From Nitrospira sp. (GTDB taxonomy: Bacteria; Nitrospirota; Nitrospiria; Nitrospirales; Nitrospiraceae), in the NCBI GenBank assembly GCA_030456405.1, contig JAKDNQ010000008.1:1-25290 (forward strand): a stretch of 25,290 nt of DNA, given 5' to 3'. Shown here one piece after another: positions 1-8,682 of the stretch. Under the pieces are notes generated by a model. The model ran no database searches and was not told the DNA's origin. It saw nothing but the letters and a program-made list of their open reading frames with translations. The stretch's first letter is position 1. Every line of letters starts with the position of its first letter. The translations under genes and the position numbers were made by a program.

Positions 1-17
1 TATAGGGAGATTCAAAC

Positions 18-77
18 ATGAAGAAACTATTGGTGACAGGGGCGGGAGGGTTTATTGGGCATCATTTATTGAAGTAG
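18..77 (+). pseudogene. N-terminal fragment of an NAD-dependent epimerase/dehydratase
   Basis: A 19-codon reading frame starts at ATG 18, after an AGGGA-like ribosome site, and ends at TAG 75-77. It encodes [19 protein letters not shown], which is exactly the first beta strand and GxxGxxG nucleotide-binding loop of an extended short-chain dehydrogenase (sugar epimerase/dehydratase). Nothing downstream in any frame continues the fold, because the SGNH gene follows at once. It is therefore most likely the stub of a gene cut off by recombination. It resembles, but is not identical to, the start of the intact epimerase at 1792, so it is not a simple recent copy of that gene. A functional leader peptide is possible but less likely. 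Confidence 0.6.
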
Positions 78-125
78 TTGACCCATTCTCTCCGTCGAGC
101 CCATTTGTGTCGTTCTTGGCTTCCT

Positions 126-131
126 AGGGGG
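126..131 (+). promoter_or_regulatory. Ribosome binding site fixing the start of the SGNH gene
   Basis: AGGGGG lies 9 bases before ATG 141. It favours that start over an upstream in-frame TTG at 78, which has no such site and directly abuts the stop of the epimerase fragment. Confidence 0.6.
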
Positions 132-140
132 ACAAAGTCC

Positions 141-1283
141 ATGAGTCGGCGCAAATCAATTTTGGTGAAGTGCGGAATCTTCTCGTTGCCGCTCTTTTCA
201 GTCCTCATTGCTTTCGTTGCAGGTGAGATTGGCTTTCGACTGTATCAGCGATGGGACGCTGGAATCCCGTTCCGATCCTCGCTTGGGCAAGACGAATGGA
301 ACCCCGCATGGCCACTTATACTGGATGACGCTCTTGGTTGGCGAGCGAGAGCAGGATACCAGGATTTTCATGAAGTGACGGAGACGACGTCGAAAGGGGT
401 ACGGTATCCTGTCAAGCGATCACAAAAAGAATATGGCTTTCGCATGTTCGGCGATCTGCGCTCAACAAGACCCAAGGTCCTCGTGATCGGCGATTCCTTC
501 ACTCACGCGACCCAGGTTTCCGACAACGACACGTACTACGCCTCTCTCAAGAACACACTGGGCGTCGAGGTATTTGCTTACGGAGCAAGCGGGTATGGAA
601 CGCTCCAAGAATATATGATTCTCGATCAGTACGTAGACATGATCAAGCCCACTTTGATTCTGTGGCAATTTTGCACTAACGATTTTATCAATAACGACCC
701 TGCTCTCGAAACTGCCAGCTTGGTCAATAATAATGGTTGGAGGAGGCCGTATTGGGTTGATGGACACATTATATATCTTCTCCCTAAAGGATGGTCTGCA
801 TCCTTTCGTATCTTCGCTCAACGGCACTCACGGTTTGCTCATTTTCTATTGTCTCGCTGGGACAGACTGCTGGCGATGCATCCCGAGGAAACGGTCGAAG
901 TTGAGATTGAGCGCGAAGGGCTTGTCCATCAAGGCTTTCAGCATGCCGTGCAAGTAACCAGCGAATTGATGGGCAAGGTAAGGTCTCGCGTCGGCAGAAT
1001 TCCGATCATCGCATTTTCCTGCGTCGATGGGGAGCCATACGACAGTGCGTTCAAGGTCATCTCCTCTCATTATGACGTGGTCTTTCTCCAAGACATTGCC
1101 GAGGCCGTCGGGGCAGCGCACAAGCGTGGAGACGATGTCCTCCATGCGGACATGGGGCACTGGAGTGTCGAAGGCCACCGATTAGCTGGGTCGCTTATCA
1201 GTGAACATCTTCGTGCCATGATACCGAGTGTCTCCCAAATCCAGAGCCGGGATACTAAGGAGATGGCTCGTCCCAACCCCTAA
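141..1283 (+). CDS. Membrane-anchored SGNH/GDSL hydrolase-like protein
   Basis: The 380-residue protein has a basic N-terminus and one hydrophobic segment at about residues 7-29, so it is probably anchored with its catalytic domain outside the cytoplasm. The SGNH blocks are visible in order: VIGDSFTH with the nucleophile Ser at 119, the oxyanion Gly in GASGYG at about 151, TND at 179-181 in place of the usual GxND, and a C-terminal DMGH (Asp337, His340) in the position of the catalytic DxxH. Known members of this family in polysaccharide loci act as esterases or O-acyl transferases (AlgX/AlgJ-like), so a role in adding or removing acyl groups on the glycan is an inference. I recall SGNH proteins also accompanying carbamoyltransferase/SxtJ genes. 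The start ATG 141 is supported by AGGGGG at 126. It sits alone between an epimerase stub and a transposase remnant. Confidence 0.75.
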   Translation: MSRRKSILVKCGIFSLPLFSVLIAFVAGEIGFRLYQRWDAGIPFRSSLGQDEWNPAWPLILDDALGWRARAGYQDFHEVTETTSKGVRYPVKRSQKEYGFRMFGDLRSTRPKVLVIGDSFTHATQVSDNDTYYASLKNTLGVEVFAYGASGYGTLQEYMILDQYVDMIKPTLILWQFCTNDFINNDPALETASLVNNNGWRRPYWVDGHIIYLLPKGWSASFRIFAQRHSRFAHFLLSRWDRLLAMHPEETVEVEIEREGLVHQGFQHAVQVTSELMGKVRSRVGRIPIIAFSCVDGEPYDSAFKVISSHYDVVFLQDIAEAVGAAHKRGDDVLHADMGHWSVEGHRLAGSLISEHLRAMIPSVSQIQSRDTKEMARPNP

Positions 1284-1328
1284 CGCAAAGGATCGAGCCT
1301 GGAATCATGGAGAGGCGACCAATTGGAA

Positions 1329-1487
1329 CGAGAGGATGAATATACGATGAGCTTCAACGGCAAGTTTGGGCATGAATGTTTGAACGACCACTGGTTTTTC
1401 ACGATACAGGAAGTGCAGGTCGTCATCCAACACCATCAACACCGGTCCCAGACCTCACTGGAGTCAACTTCGCTGGCCCTGGTGTAA
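1329..1487 (+). pseudogene. C-terminal remnant of an IS3-family transposase
   Basis: This frame, ending at TAA 1485-1487, reads SFNGKFGHECLNDHWF followed by a degraded tail. It matches the C-terminal part of IS3-family OrfB transposases, where the consensus is close to YIESFNGKFRDECLNEHWF. Only about 50 residues are left. The catalytic Glu expected just before SFNG is replaced (YTMSFNG), and the RPHSSLG-type ending is eroded to RSQTSLE. No upstream DDE domain is present before 1329, so this is a dead fragment. It differs from the second IS3 remnant at 23617. Confidence 0.7.
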
Positions 1488-1791
1488 CAAACGGGGGAAG
1501 GTCACCGTAGGCTTGTCGCGGCGTATCGACGGTTGCAGTAGAAGTCTTCGTGAATAATGCGGGCTAGAGCGTTAGTGAGAGTCGTCAGCAGATGTAGAAT
1601 GGATGATGATAATTCTCGTTGGGTTTCCATGACGATGCTATCATTAAACTGCAATGTTCCCCGGAAGGTGTAGTAGGCCCCTAAGTTGTGAGGATGAACG
1701 TAAGCAGCGGAAGCGCTAGCAATTGCTAATCGAGTCAGACCTGGATACGCTAAAGTCGTTACCATTTTTCAATGGAGCTGGATAGCCAATC
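1488..1791. other. Gene-free stretch after the transposase remnant
   Basis: About 300 bases with no gene I can support. An 87-codon minus-strand frame covers 1502-1765, but its translation shows no recognisable motif and would point against every neighbouring gene. The stretch may be further mobile-element debris. A weak GGAG at 1774-1777 lies 14 bases before the epimerase start. Confidence 0.5.
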
Positions 1792-2856
1792 ATGAAAAAA
1801 TTACTTGTCACCGGATCATCGGGCCTCATTGGTTCCGAAGTGTGTGCGTATTTCTGTGCCGAAGGTTGGAAGGTCCACGGCATCGACAACAACGGGCGCG
1901 CTGAGTTCTTTGGTCCGGGGGGCGATACGCGCTGGAATCAACGCCGGCTCCAAGCCGAGCTACCGGACTTTGTACATCACGAGCTGGACATACGTGACCG
2001 CAAGGGCGTCCTCCTGCTCCTCGGCGAACTGCGGCCGGATGCCATAGTGCATACTGCGGCGCAACCTTCCCATGATCTGGCGGCGAAGATGCCGTTTGAA
2101 GATTTTGACACGAATGCTGTGGGCACGATGAACTTGCTGGAAGCTGCTCGACAGCAAGTGCCCGATGCCCCATTCGCGCACATGTCGACAAACAAGGTGT
2201 ATGGGGATGCCCCGAACGAGCTTTCCTTGGTTGAGCAAGCTACTCGTTGGGACTACGCCTCGTCAGATGATCGAAACGGAATTACAGAAACTATGAGAAT
2301 AGATCGTTCTAAACATTCGTTGTTCGGCGCCTCAAAGGCCGCGGCGGATGTCATGGTGCAGGAGTACGGCAGATATTTTGGGATGAAGACGTGCTGCCTG
2401 CGCGGCGGTTGCTTGACCGGCCCAAACCATTCAGGTGTCGAGTTGCATGGTTTCCTCAGTTATCTTGTGAAGTGTAATGTCGAAGAGAAGAGGTATTCAA
2501 TCTTTGGATACAAGGGCAAACAGGTTCGCGACAATATCCATTCCCTCGATGTCGCCAGGTTTATCGATGCCTTCTTGAAGGCTCCACGGTGTGGAGAGGT
2601 GTATAATCTCGGCGGCGGTCGAGAAAATAGCTGTTCAATCCTCGAGGCATTCGACCTGATAAAGGCCATATCAGGGAAGAACATGCTGTTTGACTATGTG
2701 GATAAGAATCGTGAAGGGGATCATGTCTGTTATATTAGCGATTTGAGCAAGATAAGGGAGCACTATCCGGATTGGGGTATCACGAAGAGCCTCAGTAAAA
2801 TTTTCGAAGAGATTTATCTTGCGTGGTGCAGACGAGGGGAGCCCCATCACAGTTGA
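1792..2856 (+). CDS. NAD-dependent sugar epimerase, CDP-paratose 2-epimerase-like
   Basis: A 354-residue extended SDR. The Rossmann loop GSSGLIG is at residues 8-14, and MSTNKVYGD at about 131-139 holds the Ser/Thr of the active site. [13 protein letters not shown] (from about 203) and [10 protein letters not shown] follow; these belong to the branch related to CDP-paratose/CDP-tyvelose epimerases. The expected YxxxK motif reads FGASK (178-182), so Phe replaces the catalytic Tyr. I recall the same Phe in relatives of this branch, so it may be a family trait rather than damage. It probably converts a nucleotide-activated sugar for this locus; the actual substrate cannot be read from sequence. 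Length is normal and the frame is intact. The ribosome site is weak (GGAG 14 bases upstream). Confidence 0.8.
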   Translation: MKKLLVTGSSGLIGSEVCAYFCAEGWKVHGIDNNGRAEFFGPGGDTRWNQRRLQAELPDFVHHELDIRDRKGVLLLLGELRPDAIVHTAAQPSHDLAAKMPFEDFDTNAVGTMNLLEAARQQVPDAPFAHMSTNKVYGDAPNELSLVEQATRWDYASSDDRNGITETMRIDRSKHSLFGASKAAADVMVQEYGRYFGMKTCCLRGGCLTGPNHSGVELHGFLSYLVKCNVEEKRYSIFGYKGKQVRDNIHSLDVARFIDAFLKAPRCGEVYNLGGGRENSCSILEAFDLIKAISGKNMLFDYVDKNREGDHVCYISDLSKIREHYPDWGITKSLSKIFEEIYLAWCRRGEPHHS

Positions 2857-3016
2857 GAGCCGCCCCAGTATACTGAACCCCTTCGCATCTAGAATCCAAT
2901 GCTAAATGGTTTACGGGTTCCCTAACTAAGAGGGGATGTTCCGAAGGGCGGGTTAGAGGTTTCTTCTTTTGTAGTTGGTCTCAACGACGAGAGGACTGCT
3001 GCGACTGTCTGGTTCC

Positions 3017-3021
3017 GGAGG
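3017..3021 (+). promoter_or_regulatory. Ribosome binding site for the first GT4 gene
   Basis: GGAGG lies 7 bases before ATG 3029. It sets that start and rules out the upstream in-frame codon at 2975. Confidence 0.75.
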
Positions 3022-3028
3022 AAACAAT

Positions 3029-4306
3029 ATGAAAGTTCTTGTTATCTCGGCAGCCTATCCTCCTTTCCAGGCAGGGGAGGCAACCAATACGTACTTTCTG
3101 TGCAAGCATCTGGCAGGCCGAAAGCTGGATGTGCATGTCCTTACAGCCCAAGGAAATACGGGAAACGGCGAGCCTGGAATTACTATTCACCCCATCATGA
3201 ACAAGTGGTCCTGGGCTGAGATTCCACGATTCAAAGCCTTTCTCAAACATTGTGCTCCCGATGCGATTTATCTTATGTACCTGGGACAGATGTACCAATT
3301 TCACCCAATGATCACCTTTATTCCGACAATCGCGAAACAACTATTCCCACGAGTTGCATTCGTGACTCGGTTTGAGAACGTACATGTTCCCTCTGACCCG
3401 GCACGTACGACTTGGATATCTCGAGTGTTTCGCAAGTTGGTTGTTAAGCAATGGGCCGGCAGCAATGAAGTATCGTATGCCTTCGGAACGCTATTGCGAG
3501 ACAGTGATAAGATCATTGCTCTCTGTAAAGAGCATCGACTGGGCTTGTTGGAAGTAAAGCCGGGCGTTGGGCCCAACACCGAGCTAATTCCTCCACCTCC
3601 GAACATGCGGATGTGCAGAGGTGGGGATGACGCGCGTCAACGGCAACGCGCGAAACTTGGGGTGGAGCCAGATGATTTCATCTTCGCCTTCCTCGGCTAT
3701 ATCTATCCGGCCAAGAGTGTTGAGACTCTCTTGAAGGCATTCCAGATTGTGATGCGCCAGAAAAGTCAGGTCAAACTTCTTTTTGTCGGAGGAAAGTTCG
3801 ATCTCATCGGAAAAAAGTTCAACCTGGATTCCGGCGCTTACGGCTCCTATGCTGAGCAGATGTATGCCTTGTCTAAGGAGTTAAGGATAGAGCCCAACAC
3901 CATCTGGACAGGAACGTTCAAAGCGGAGGATGAAGAGGGTTCGCTGAATCTTCACGCAGCAGATGTCGGGGTATTCACTTTCAGCAATGGCGTACAATTG
4001 AATAACAGTTCGTTCTCATCCATGGCGGCTCATGGACTACCGATGATCGCGACACGTGGACGATGGCTGGATGATCCCTTTGTTGACCAAGAGAATGTTG
4101 TATTATGCGAACCGAAGGATCCGCCTGTGTTAGCGCAGGCTATGCTTCTTGTAATGGAGAATCCTGAATTGCGTGCGCGACTTCGGATAGGTGCGCTCAA
4201 GCTTGCCTCAGAGTGGTTTTCGTGGGAACGGGCGGCGGATCGCACTATCGATCTGCTCCGAGGACACAAATCTTGTTCTGGATCGGAAAAATCGCATAAT
4301 TCCTAA
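3029..4306 (+). CDS. GT4-like (GT-B fold) glycosyltransferase
   Basis: A 425-residue protein with the two-domain GT-B layout. The N-terminal strand MKVLVISAAYPP is followed by GEATNTYFL, typical of GT4 acceptor domains. The C-terminal donor domain contains FAFLGYIYPAKSVETLL and LLFVGGKFD, then ADVGVFTFSNGVQLNNSSF and AAHGLPMIATRG. The usual E-x7-E donor motif is not clear here: the GVQLNNSS stretch occupies that place, so the family call is good but the donor is unknown. Start chosen at ATG 3029 because of a perfect GGAGG 7 bases upstream. It probably transfers one sugar of the repeat unit at the cytoplasmic face. It follows the epimerase by about 170 bases. Confidence 0.8.
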   Translation: MKVLVISAAYPPFQAGEATNTYFLCKHLAGRKLDVHVLTAQGNTGNGEPGITIHPIMNKWSWAEIPRFKAFLKHCAPDAIYLMYLGQMYQFHPMITFIPTIAKQLFPRVAFVTRFENVHVPSDPARTTWISRVFRKLVVKQWAGSNEVSYAFGTLLRDSDKIIALCKEHRLGLLEVKPGVGPNTELIPPPPNMRMCRGGDDARQRQRAKLGVEPDDFIFAFLGYIYPAKSVETLLKAFQIVMRQKSQVKLLFVGGKFDLIGKKFNLDSGAYGSYAEQMYALSKELRIEPNTIWTGTFKAEDEEGSLNLHAADVGVFTFSNGVQLNNSSFSSMAAHGLPMIATRGRWLDDPFVDQENVVLCEPKDPPVLAQAMLLVMENPELRARLRIGALKLASEWFSWERAADRTIDLLRGHKSCSGSEKSHNS

Positions 4307-4451
4307 GTAAGGTGATTGACCGGGTGAAAGCGCTGGATTGAGACCTCTACCCAGCAAAAGACTCAACCAATGTGAGGTTTGTTGTCTTATGGGGATGCGC
4401 ATCGAGGGGATCCCAAGTCTAGACTGCAGCGATCACAAATCCGGGGGCAGC

Positions 4452-5762
4452 ATGCAAGAGACTATTCAAGATGCCAGTTTGAATTGCAAGAAGCCTATGC
4501 GAAAGAGCTGGCGGATCGCCTGGGTCCATACTGCCGACTCGGGCGGTTCCAAACGTGCGACGTTCGACATGGTTCGTGAACTGACTCATCGTGGGCATGT
4601 CGTAGATGAGTATATCGTTCGAATCGGCGAGCCGGATCTCATCAACTGGCCGCTTCGACCGTTTGTGCGAGAGTCTTACCAGCATGTGGTGCCGCGTCAA
4701 ACCTTCTATGCCGTGAGGCCGTACTTGGCCAAAACCTGGTTCGACTTGGTTCAAAATCTACTTAAGAGGCGGTCGATACGATCAACCCTTCAGGCTGTGG
4801 CGGCTCACATCAATTCGAGAGGGTACGACTTCGTGCATGTTGATCATTGCTCTCCGAGCTATACGGTGCTCATAACGACGATGGTGAAATTCCCTTCGGT
4901 TGTTTACAGCCACGAAGTCAGTGGGGTACGTTATAAGATGAACTGCGCCCCGAGTATTCAGTCGAATTCTTCGGGTATCAGACAAGCCTATAGTTTTTGT
5001 TGCAACCTCGCGACTAGAACATGGTTGAAATTCAGAGAAAGACAGGATTTATGCGGGCTTGGTGCGGCAACAACAGTGTTCACAAATTCCTGCTATTCAA
5101 AGGAAGCGATGTTTCAACGCGCACGCCGTTTCTCAGTGGTTTGCCGGTATGGTGTGGACACTGCAAAATTTCGTCCATTAGGTCTGTCTGTGGAGCCGAT
5201 GGTCCTGTCGGCTGGACGAATTGTTGCGGCTAAGCAGCACCATCTCGTGATCGAGGCCGTAGCAAAGATTCATCATTCGCGTCGCCCACAGGTTGTGATC
5301 GCAACACCTACATCAGCGACACATCACGAAGATTACGAGTATCTTGCCTGCATAACTGAAATGGCAAAGGTCGCAGACGTTGATCTTAATATCCGTTGCA
5401 AGCCAAGCGAGGCCGAACTGGTGGCGTTGTACAACCAGTCGCTCATGCTCGTCTTCATGCCGATCATGGAGCCCTTTGGGCTTGTCGCGTTGGAAGCCAT
5501 GGCTTGTGGCACTCCGGTTATAGGGGTGCGTGAAGGCGGCGTTCGGGAATCAGTGCTCGACGGACACAGCGGTATTCTTGTCGATCGTGATTCATCAGAA
5601 TTAGCCCAGGCAATTGAACGCCTTGTGCTGAACCCTGATTTGCGGAGTCGACTGGGTGAACAGGCTGGTGTGTATGTGCGCAATGAATGGACATGGTCAC
5701 GGAGCATCGATCGTTACGAGAGGGAAGTCGGAAAACTGCTGTGCAATGGAGAGTACTCCTAG
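4452..5762 (+). CDS. GT4 family glycosyltransferase
   Basis: The 436-residue form starting at ATG 4452 begins a few residues before the conserved RIAWVHTADSGGSKRATF, the first strand and glycine loop of a GT4 acceptor domain. The donor domain shows LSAGRIVAAKQHHLVIEAV and the classical E-x7-E signature EPFGLVALE, followed by AMACGTPVIG and GGVRESV. The frame is open further upstream to a TTG at 4338 and an ATG at 4389, but these additions are not family-like; GGGGGCAG just before 4452 supports the chosen start, and ATG 4498 is another candidate. It is likely a retaining sugar transferase acting on a lipid-linked intermediate. The donor sugar is unknown. Confidence 0.85.
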   Translation: MQETIQDASLNCKKPMRKSWRIAWVHTADSGGSKRATFDMVRELTHRGHVVDEYIVRIGEPDLINWPLRPFVRESYQHVVPRQTFYAVRPYLAKTWFDLVQNLLKRRSIRSTLQAVAAHINSRGYDFVHVDHCSPSYTVLITTMVKFPSVVYSHEVSGVRYKMNCAPSIQSNSSGIRQAYSFCCNLATRTWLKFRERQDLCGLGAATTVFTNSCYSKEAMFQRARRFSVVCRYGVDTAKFRPLGLSVEPMVLSAGRIVAAKQHHLVIEAVAKIHHSRRPQVVIATPTSATHHEDYEYLACITEMAKVADVDLNIRCKPSEAELVALYNQSLMLVFMPIMEPFGLVALEAMACGTPVIGVREGGVRESVLDGHSGILVDRDSSELAQAIERLVLNPDLRSRLGEQAGVYVRNEWTWSRSIDRYEREVGKLLCNGEYS

Positions 5763-6106
5763 CCGTGCGATCAACGAGAGTGACCGCACGATGGGTCCTT
5801 AGAGGGGGCTCCTCGTTGCCACGGACAGGAAGATTCGTAAAGATACGGGTCGGGAGCTGCTGAGCCAAGCGCTCATGCTCGGCCTTCTCTTCCCCTGATC
5901 ATCTGTCAGGGCTTTCCGCAAGCGGGGCAGACACGCGCCGGAGTCTCTTCATGAACACAAGGTGGATCCGTGGGAAACGTATAGGACAAAATGGCCAAAA
6001 CTGGACGCGGAGGCGATTTACATGTGACGGGATATCGACGAGATGGAGCAGATGGATCGCGCGGTGCTCTCGATGAGAAGACGAGACCTGGAGATAGGGA
6101 AAACGT
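5763..6106. other. Gene-free stretch with a possible hairpin
   Basis: About 340 bases between the GT4 and the exported glycosidase, without a supported gene. CGTGCG (from about 5764) and CGCACG (about 5784) can pair, and GAGG-GGGCT-CCTC follows at about 5802-5814. There is no run of T, so a terminator is only a possibility. A minus-strand frame at 5906-6112 ends in CPACGKP but has no recognisable domain. Confidence 0.35.
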
Positions 6107-7432
6107 ATGCACGGTGAGAATTCATGGCTGAAGCTGGTTGCGTGTGCGGGCGCGCTAATATTGCTAACAGGGAGTATAGTTCATGTCGCTGATGCTGAAA
6201 CTGTGATAGTGGACTTCGCCGCGCTCAAAGGGCCGGCTATACATCGTGCGAGTGGCTTCTTGCTTAGTATCTCCTTCGAGCAGCCCGACGATCGATTCGT
6301 GCGACCGTTGAAGCCGAAATTATTCCGGCTCAGAGCCAATGAGGCACTCAATCCGCCTCTGAATCAGCGCGTCCGGAGTTACGGTGCGGTCGTGCAGGGA
6401 ATCATTTCGGACAGCTATGGCTATCCTGGTCCGTCAGGAAACTGGCCGGGTGATGGAGGAGACTGGACTAGATGGGAACAGTTAGTCGAGGAACTGGTGC
6501 GAGAAGCAGACTCCAAAGGGTTACAACTCCATTGGGATATTTGGAATGAGCCGGATCATCCTCAATTCTGGGATCGGAGCGCCGAGCAGTTTTTTGAGAC
6601 CTGGAAACGAGCGGTTCGTACGATTCGCCGAGTAAACCCGAAGGCAATCATTGTCGGCCCTAGCCTCGCACGAGGCCCCGCTCACTACCTGTACGGCTTT
6701 CTTCTCTCTGCCCACGAGGAGAATGTGTTGCCGGATATCATATCCTGGCACGATATGGCGCTTGATCATCCCAACAATGTGGTCAACGTGAGACAGTTCA
6801 TGGCTAAACGTGGAATTCCCAATAGGCCAATCTCGATTAATGAATTCAGGTATTCCGATGGCACACATCATCCAGGACACCTCGTGTGGTGGCTGAGTCA
6901 TATAGAGGAAGAGGCTCCTGAAAGCGCGGCCTACGCTTGCTGGCCAGACCGAGAAGGGTACTCGAATTGCGAGACAGACACGCTCGATGGCTTACTGTCG
7001 CGTGACGGATTGCGGCGGGCGGCATGGTATGCACACAAAGGGTACGCAGAGATTACGGGGCAGCTGGTCGGCGTCGGAAGCTCAGGATTCAAGGTTGCCG
7101 GCATTGCTGGGGTCGACTCACGTCTGCAAACGGGCCGAATGATCCTTGGCAAACGGGAAACCCGCAATGCTTCAGGAGAAGAGTCGGTTGAAGTGGTGTT
7201 TCGGAACGTGGATCGACTGAGCCCTTCCCTGAAAGAACGAGCGGTCTTCGTTCGTGCCGAACGGATTCCCGACTCAGGCCTGCTCGATAGCCCTTTCGTC
7301 ACCATAGCCGGGATGTATCCGGTGAAAAATGGAGAGGTTCGTGTACGTCTTCAAGATTTTGGAGTTGGGGAAGCATATACGATCCTGCTCGGTCGCACAG
7401 CAGAAGATAGTGCTGCAACAGTGGCGCATTAA
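6107..7432 (+). CDS. Exported glycoside hydrolase, clan GH-A (GH39-like)
   Basis: The 441-residue protein begins with a signal peptide: basic start, hydrophobic core LVACAGALILLTGSIVHV, probable cut after ADA at about residue 30. The catalytic (beta/alpha)8 region has WDIWNEPDHPQFW, where Glu148 of NEP is the likely acid/base. SINEFRYS, with Glu246, is in the right place for the nucleophile of clan GH-A. This pairing resembles GH39/GH5/GH79 relatives; the exact family cannot be fixed by eye. A smaller beta-rich C-terminal part follows (about 330-441). Encoded inside a glycan assembly locus, such a periplasmic or outer-membrane enzyme probably trims or releases the polymer made here (inference). 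The ribosome site before ATG 6107 (GATAGGGAAAA) is modest. Confidence 0.75.
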   Translation: MHGENSWLKLVACAGALILLTGSIVHVADAETVIVDFAALKGPAIHRASGFLLSISFEQPDDRFVRPLKPKLFRLRANEALNPPLNQRVRSYGAVVQGIISDSYGYPGPSGNWPGDGGDWTRWEQLVEELVREADSKGLQLHWDIWNEPDHPQFWDRSAEQFFETWKRAVRTIRRVNPKAIIVGPSLARGPAHYLYGFLLSAHEENVLPDIISWHDMALDHPNNVVNVRQFMAKRGIPNRPISINEFRYSDGTHHPGHLVWWLSHIEEEAPESAAYACWPDREGYSNCETDTLDGLLSRDGLRRAAWYAHKGYAEITGQLVGVGSSGFKVAGIAGVDSRLQTGRMILGKRETRNASGEESVEVVFRNVDRLSPSLKERAVFVRAERIPDSGLLDSPFVTIAGMYPVKNGEVRVRLQDFGVGEAYTILLGRTAEDSAATVAH

Positions 7433-7513
7433 ACACCGTCTCCTTTCTCCATGCCAAGTTTCCTTAATACGTGTTGTCTGCGCTGCCGTCAATAACGTTC
7501 TCTGGTGTTGTGA

Positions 7514-7615
7514 ATGATAATAGAAGTTTTCCTTTACGTGTCGTACAAGCTCGGTGGAGGACATGTAGTTGCCGCGCAAGTGAACCAGCTCTCTCGCGGT
7601 CATGAAGTCGAGTAG
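7514..7615 (+). pseudogene. N-terminal stub of a glycosyltransferase
   Basis: A 33-codon frame runs from ATG 7514 to TAG 7613-7615. Its product reads like the opening of a GT4 acceptor domain: a first beta strand (IIEVFLYVSY), the glycine-rich loop KLGGGHVVAA, the helix QVNQLSRGHEVE, then a stop. In GT4 enzymes the phrase corresponding to RGHEV is followed by the second beta strand, which is missing here. The GT2 gene starts about 50 bases later in a different fold. It looks like another gene cut off after its N-terminus, comparable to the epimerase stub at 18-77. Confidence 0.5.
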
Positions 7616-7668
7616 ATTTCTTGCAGAACGGTTTACTCGTATTTCCGATAATCCTTCAACAGATTCCT

Positions 7669-8610
7669 ATGCCTCGAGTCTCAATCATCATTCCCGCATA
7701 TAATTGCGCCCGCTATATCGGTCGCGCCCTCGACTCAGTGTGCGCGCAGACGTACAAAGATTACGAAATCCTCGTTGTCGATGATGGCTCCACAGACGAC
7801 ACGAAAGACGTGGTGATGCAATATGGCCGGAAGGTGACGTATCTCTATCAGCAGAATCGGGGCGTTTCAGCGGCGAGAAATCACGCCATTTCGAAATCCA
7901 GCGGAGAGTTGCTCGCATATCTGGATGCGGATGACATGTGGTATCCGGAAAAGCTGGAAAGACAAGTGGCATTTCTCGACGCGCACCATGAGTGTGGGAT
8001 GATTCACAGTGAGATTTCTGTCATCAACGAACAGGACGAGATCCTTTACGTCCGTTTTAATCAGGAGACGAAGCGGTCTGTTCCTCAAGGGTATTGCATA
8101 GAGGCACTACTCAGATGCAGCCATATTCAAACCCTCACTGTGGTCGAACGTCGAAATTATTTTGAGCGCGCTGGAGTCTTTGATGAACGACTTCCCATAG
8201 CGCAAGACTATCTGCATTGGATCATGATTGCAGCTGGAGGGCAAGGAGTCGGCTATCTTGCAGAGCCATTAGGGAAATATCGTTGGCGTACTGGAAGCCT
8301 CATGGGCAACTCCACTCGTTTATTGGAGGATTATGCCCAAATATACGACATTCTCCTTCAGGAGAAACGATTCGTGTCCAGGCATGGAGAGGAAGCCGCT
8401 GCCATCCTCCGCGATCGCTCGTTTGTCGTGCAGCGAGACCTTGCCTACCATGATCGTATTCAGGGACGAAACGAATCCGCCAAGCGGCGACTAGCCGGCT
8501 TGATCAAAGAACGGCCAGGTAAATTCGAACTATACGTGGATCTGTTGAAGGCATATCTTCCGGCTGGTTTGTTGTCGAAATTGCGTGCGCTGAAGCGTCA
8601 TGAACTGTAG
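7669..8610 (+). CDS. GT2 family (GT-A) glycosyltransferase
   Basis: A 313-residue inverting GT-A enzyme. VSIIIPAYNCARYIGRALDS at the N-terminus and VVDDGSTDDT (Asp38, Asp39) bind the nucleotide. YLDADDMW (86-89) carries the metal-binding DxD-type motif, and LPIAQDYLHW offers Asp180 as the likely catalytic base. There is no membrane segment, so it is cytosolic. ATG 7669 is chosen because MPRVSIIIPAYN is the family start; an in-frame TTG at 7621 would add 16 unsupported residues. Neither start has a strong ribosome site. It probably adds one sugar to the repeat unit; substrate unknown. Confidence 0.88.
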   Translation: MPRVSIIIPAYNCARYIGRALDSVCAQTYKDYEILVVDDGSTDDTKDVVMQYGRKVTYLYQQNRGVSAARNHAISKSSGELLAYLDADDMWYPEKLERQVAFLDAHHECGMIHSEISVINEQDEILYVRFNQETKRSVPQGYCIEALLRCSHIQTLTVVERRNYFERAGVFDERLPIAQDYLHWIMIAAGGQGVGYLAEPLGKYRWRTGSLMGNSTRLLEDYAQIYDILLQEKRFVSRHGEEAAAILRDRSFVVQRDLAYHDRIQGRNESAKRRLAGLIKERPGKFELYVDLLKAYLPAGLLSKLRALKRHEL

Positions 8611-8682
8611 CGGGTGTCCGATATTGTCGTCGAATCAAGAGAGGCCTGCGTACGTTTCGTTCAGGGCCATATATAAAGAGGT

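Noticed and set aside
1502..1765. 87-codon minus-strand frame
   Set aside because: No recognisable motif, opposite to all neighbours, and located in mobile-element debris.
2857..3016. Possible IS end (GAACCCC and GGGTTCC/GGGGATGTTC wording)
   Set aside because: No matching inverted pair of convincing length and no transposase sequence next to it.
5764..5814. Possible transcription terminator after the second GT4
   Set aside because: Short stems with a long loop and no T-run; kept only as a remark.
5906..6112. Minus-strand frame ending in CPACGKP, a possible zinc-ribbon piece
   Set aside because: Only one CxxC pair, no family match that I can recognise, and it overlaps the start of the glycosidase.
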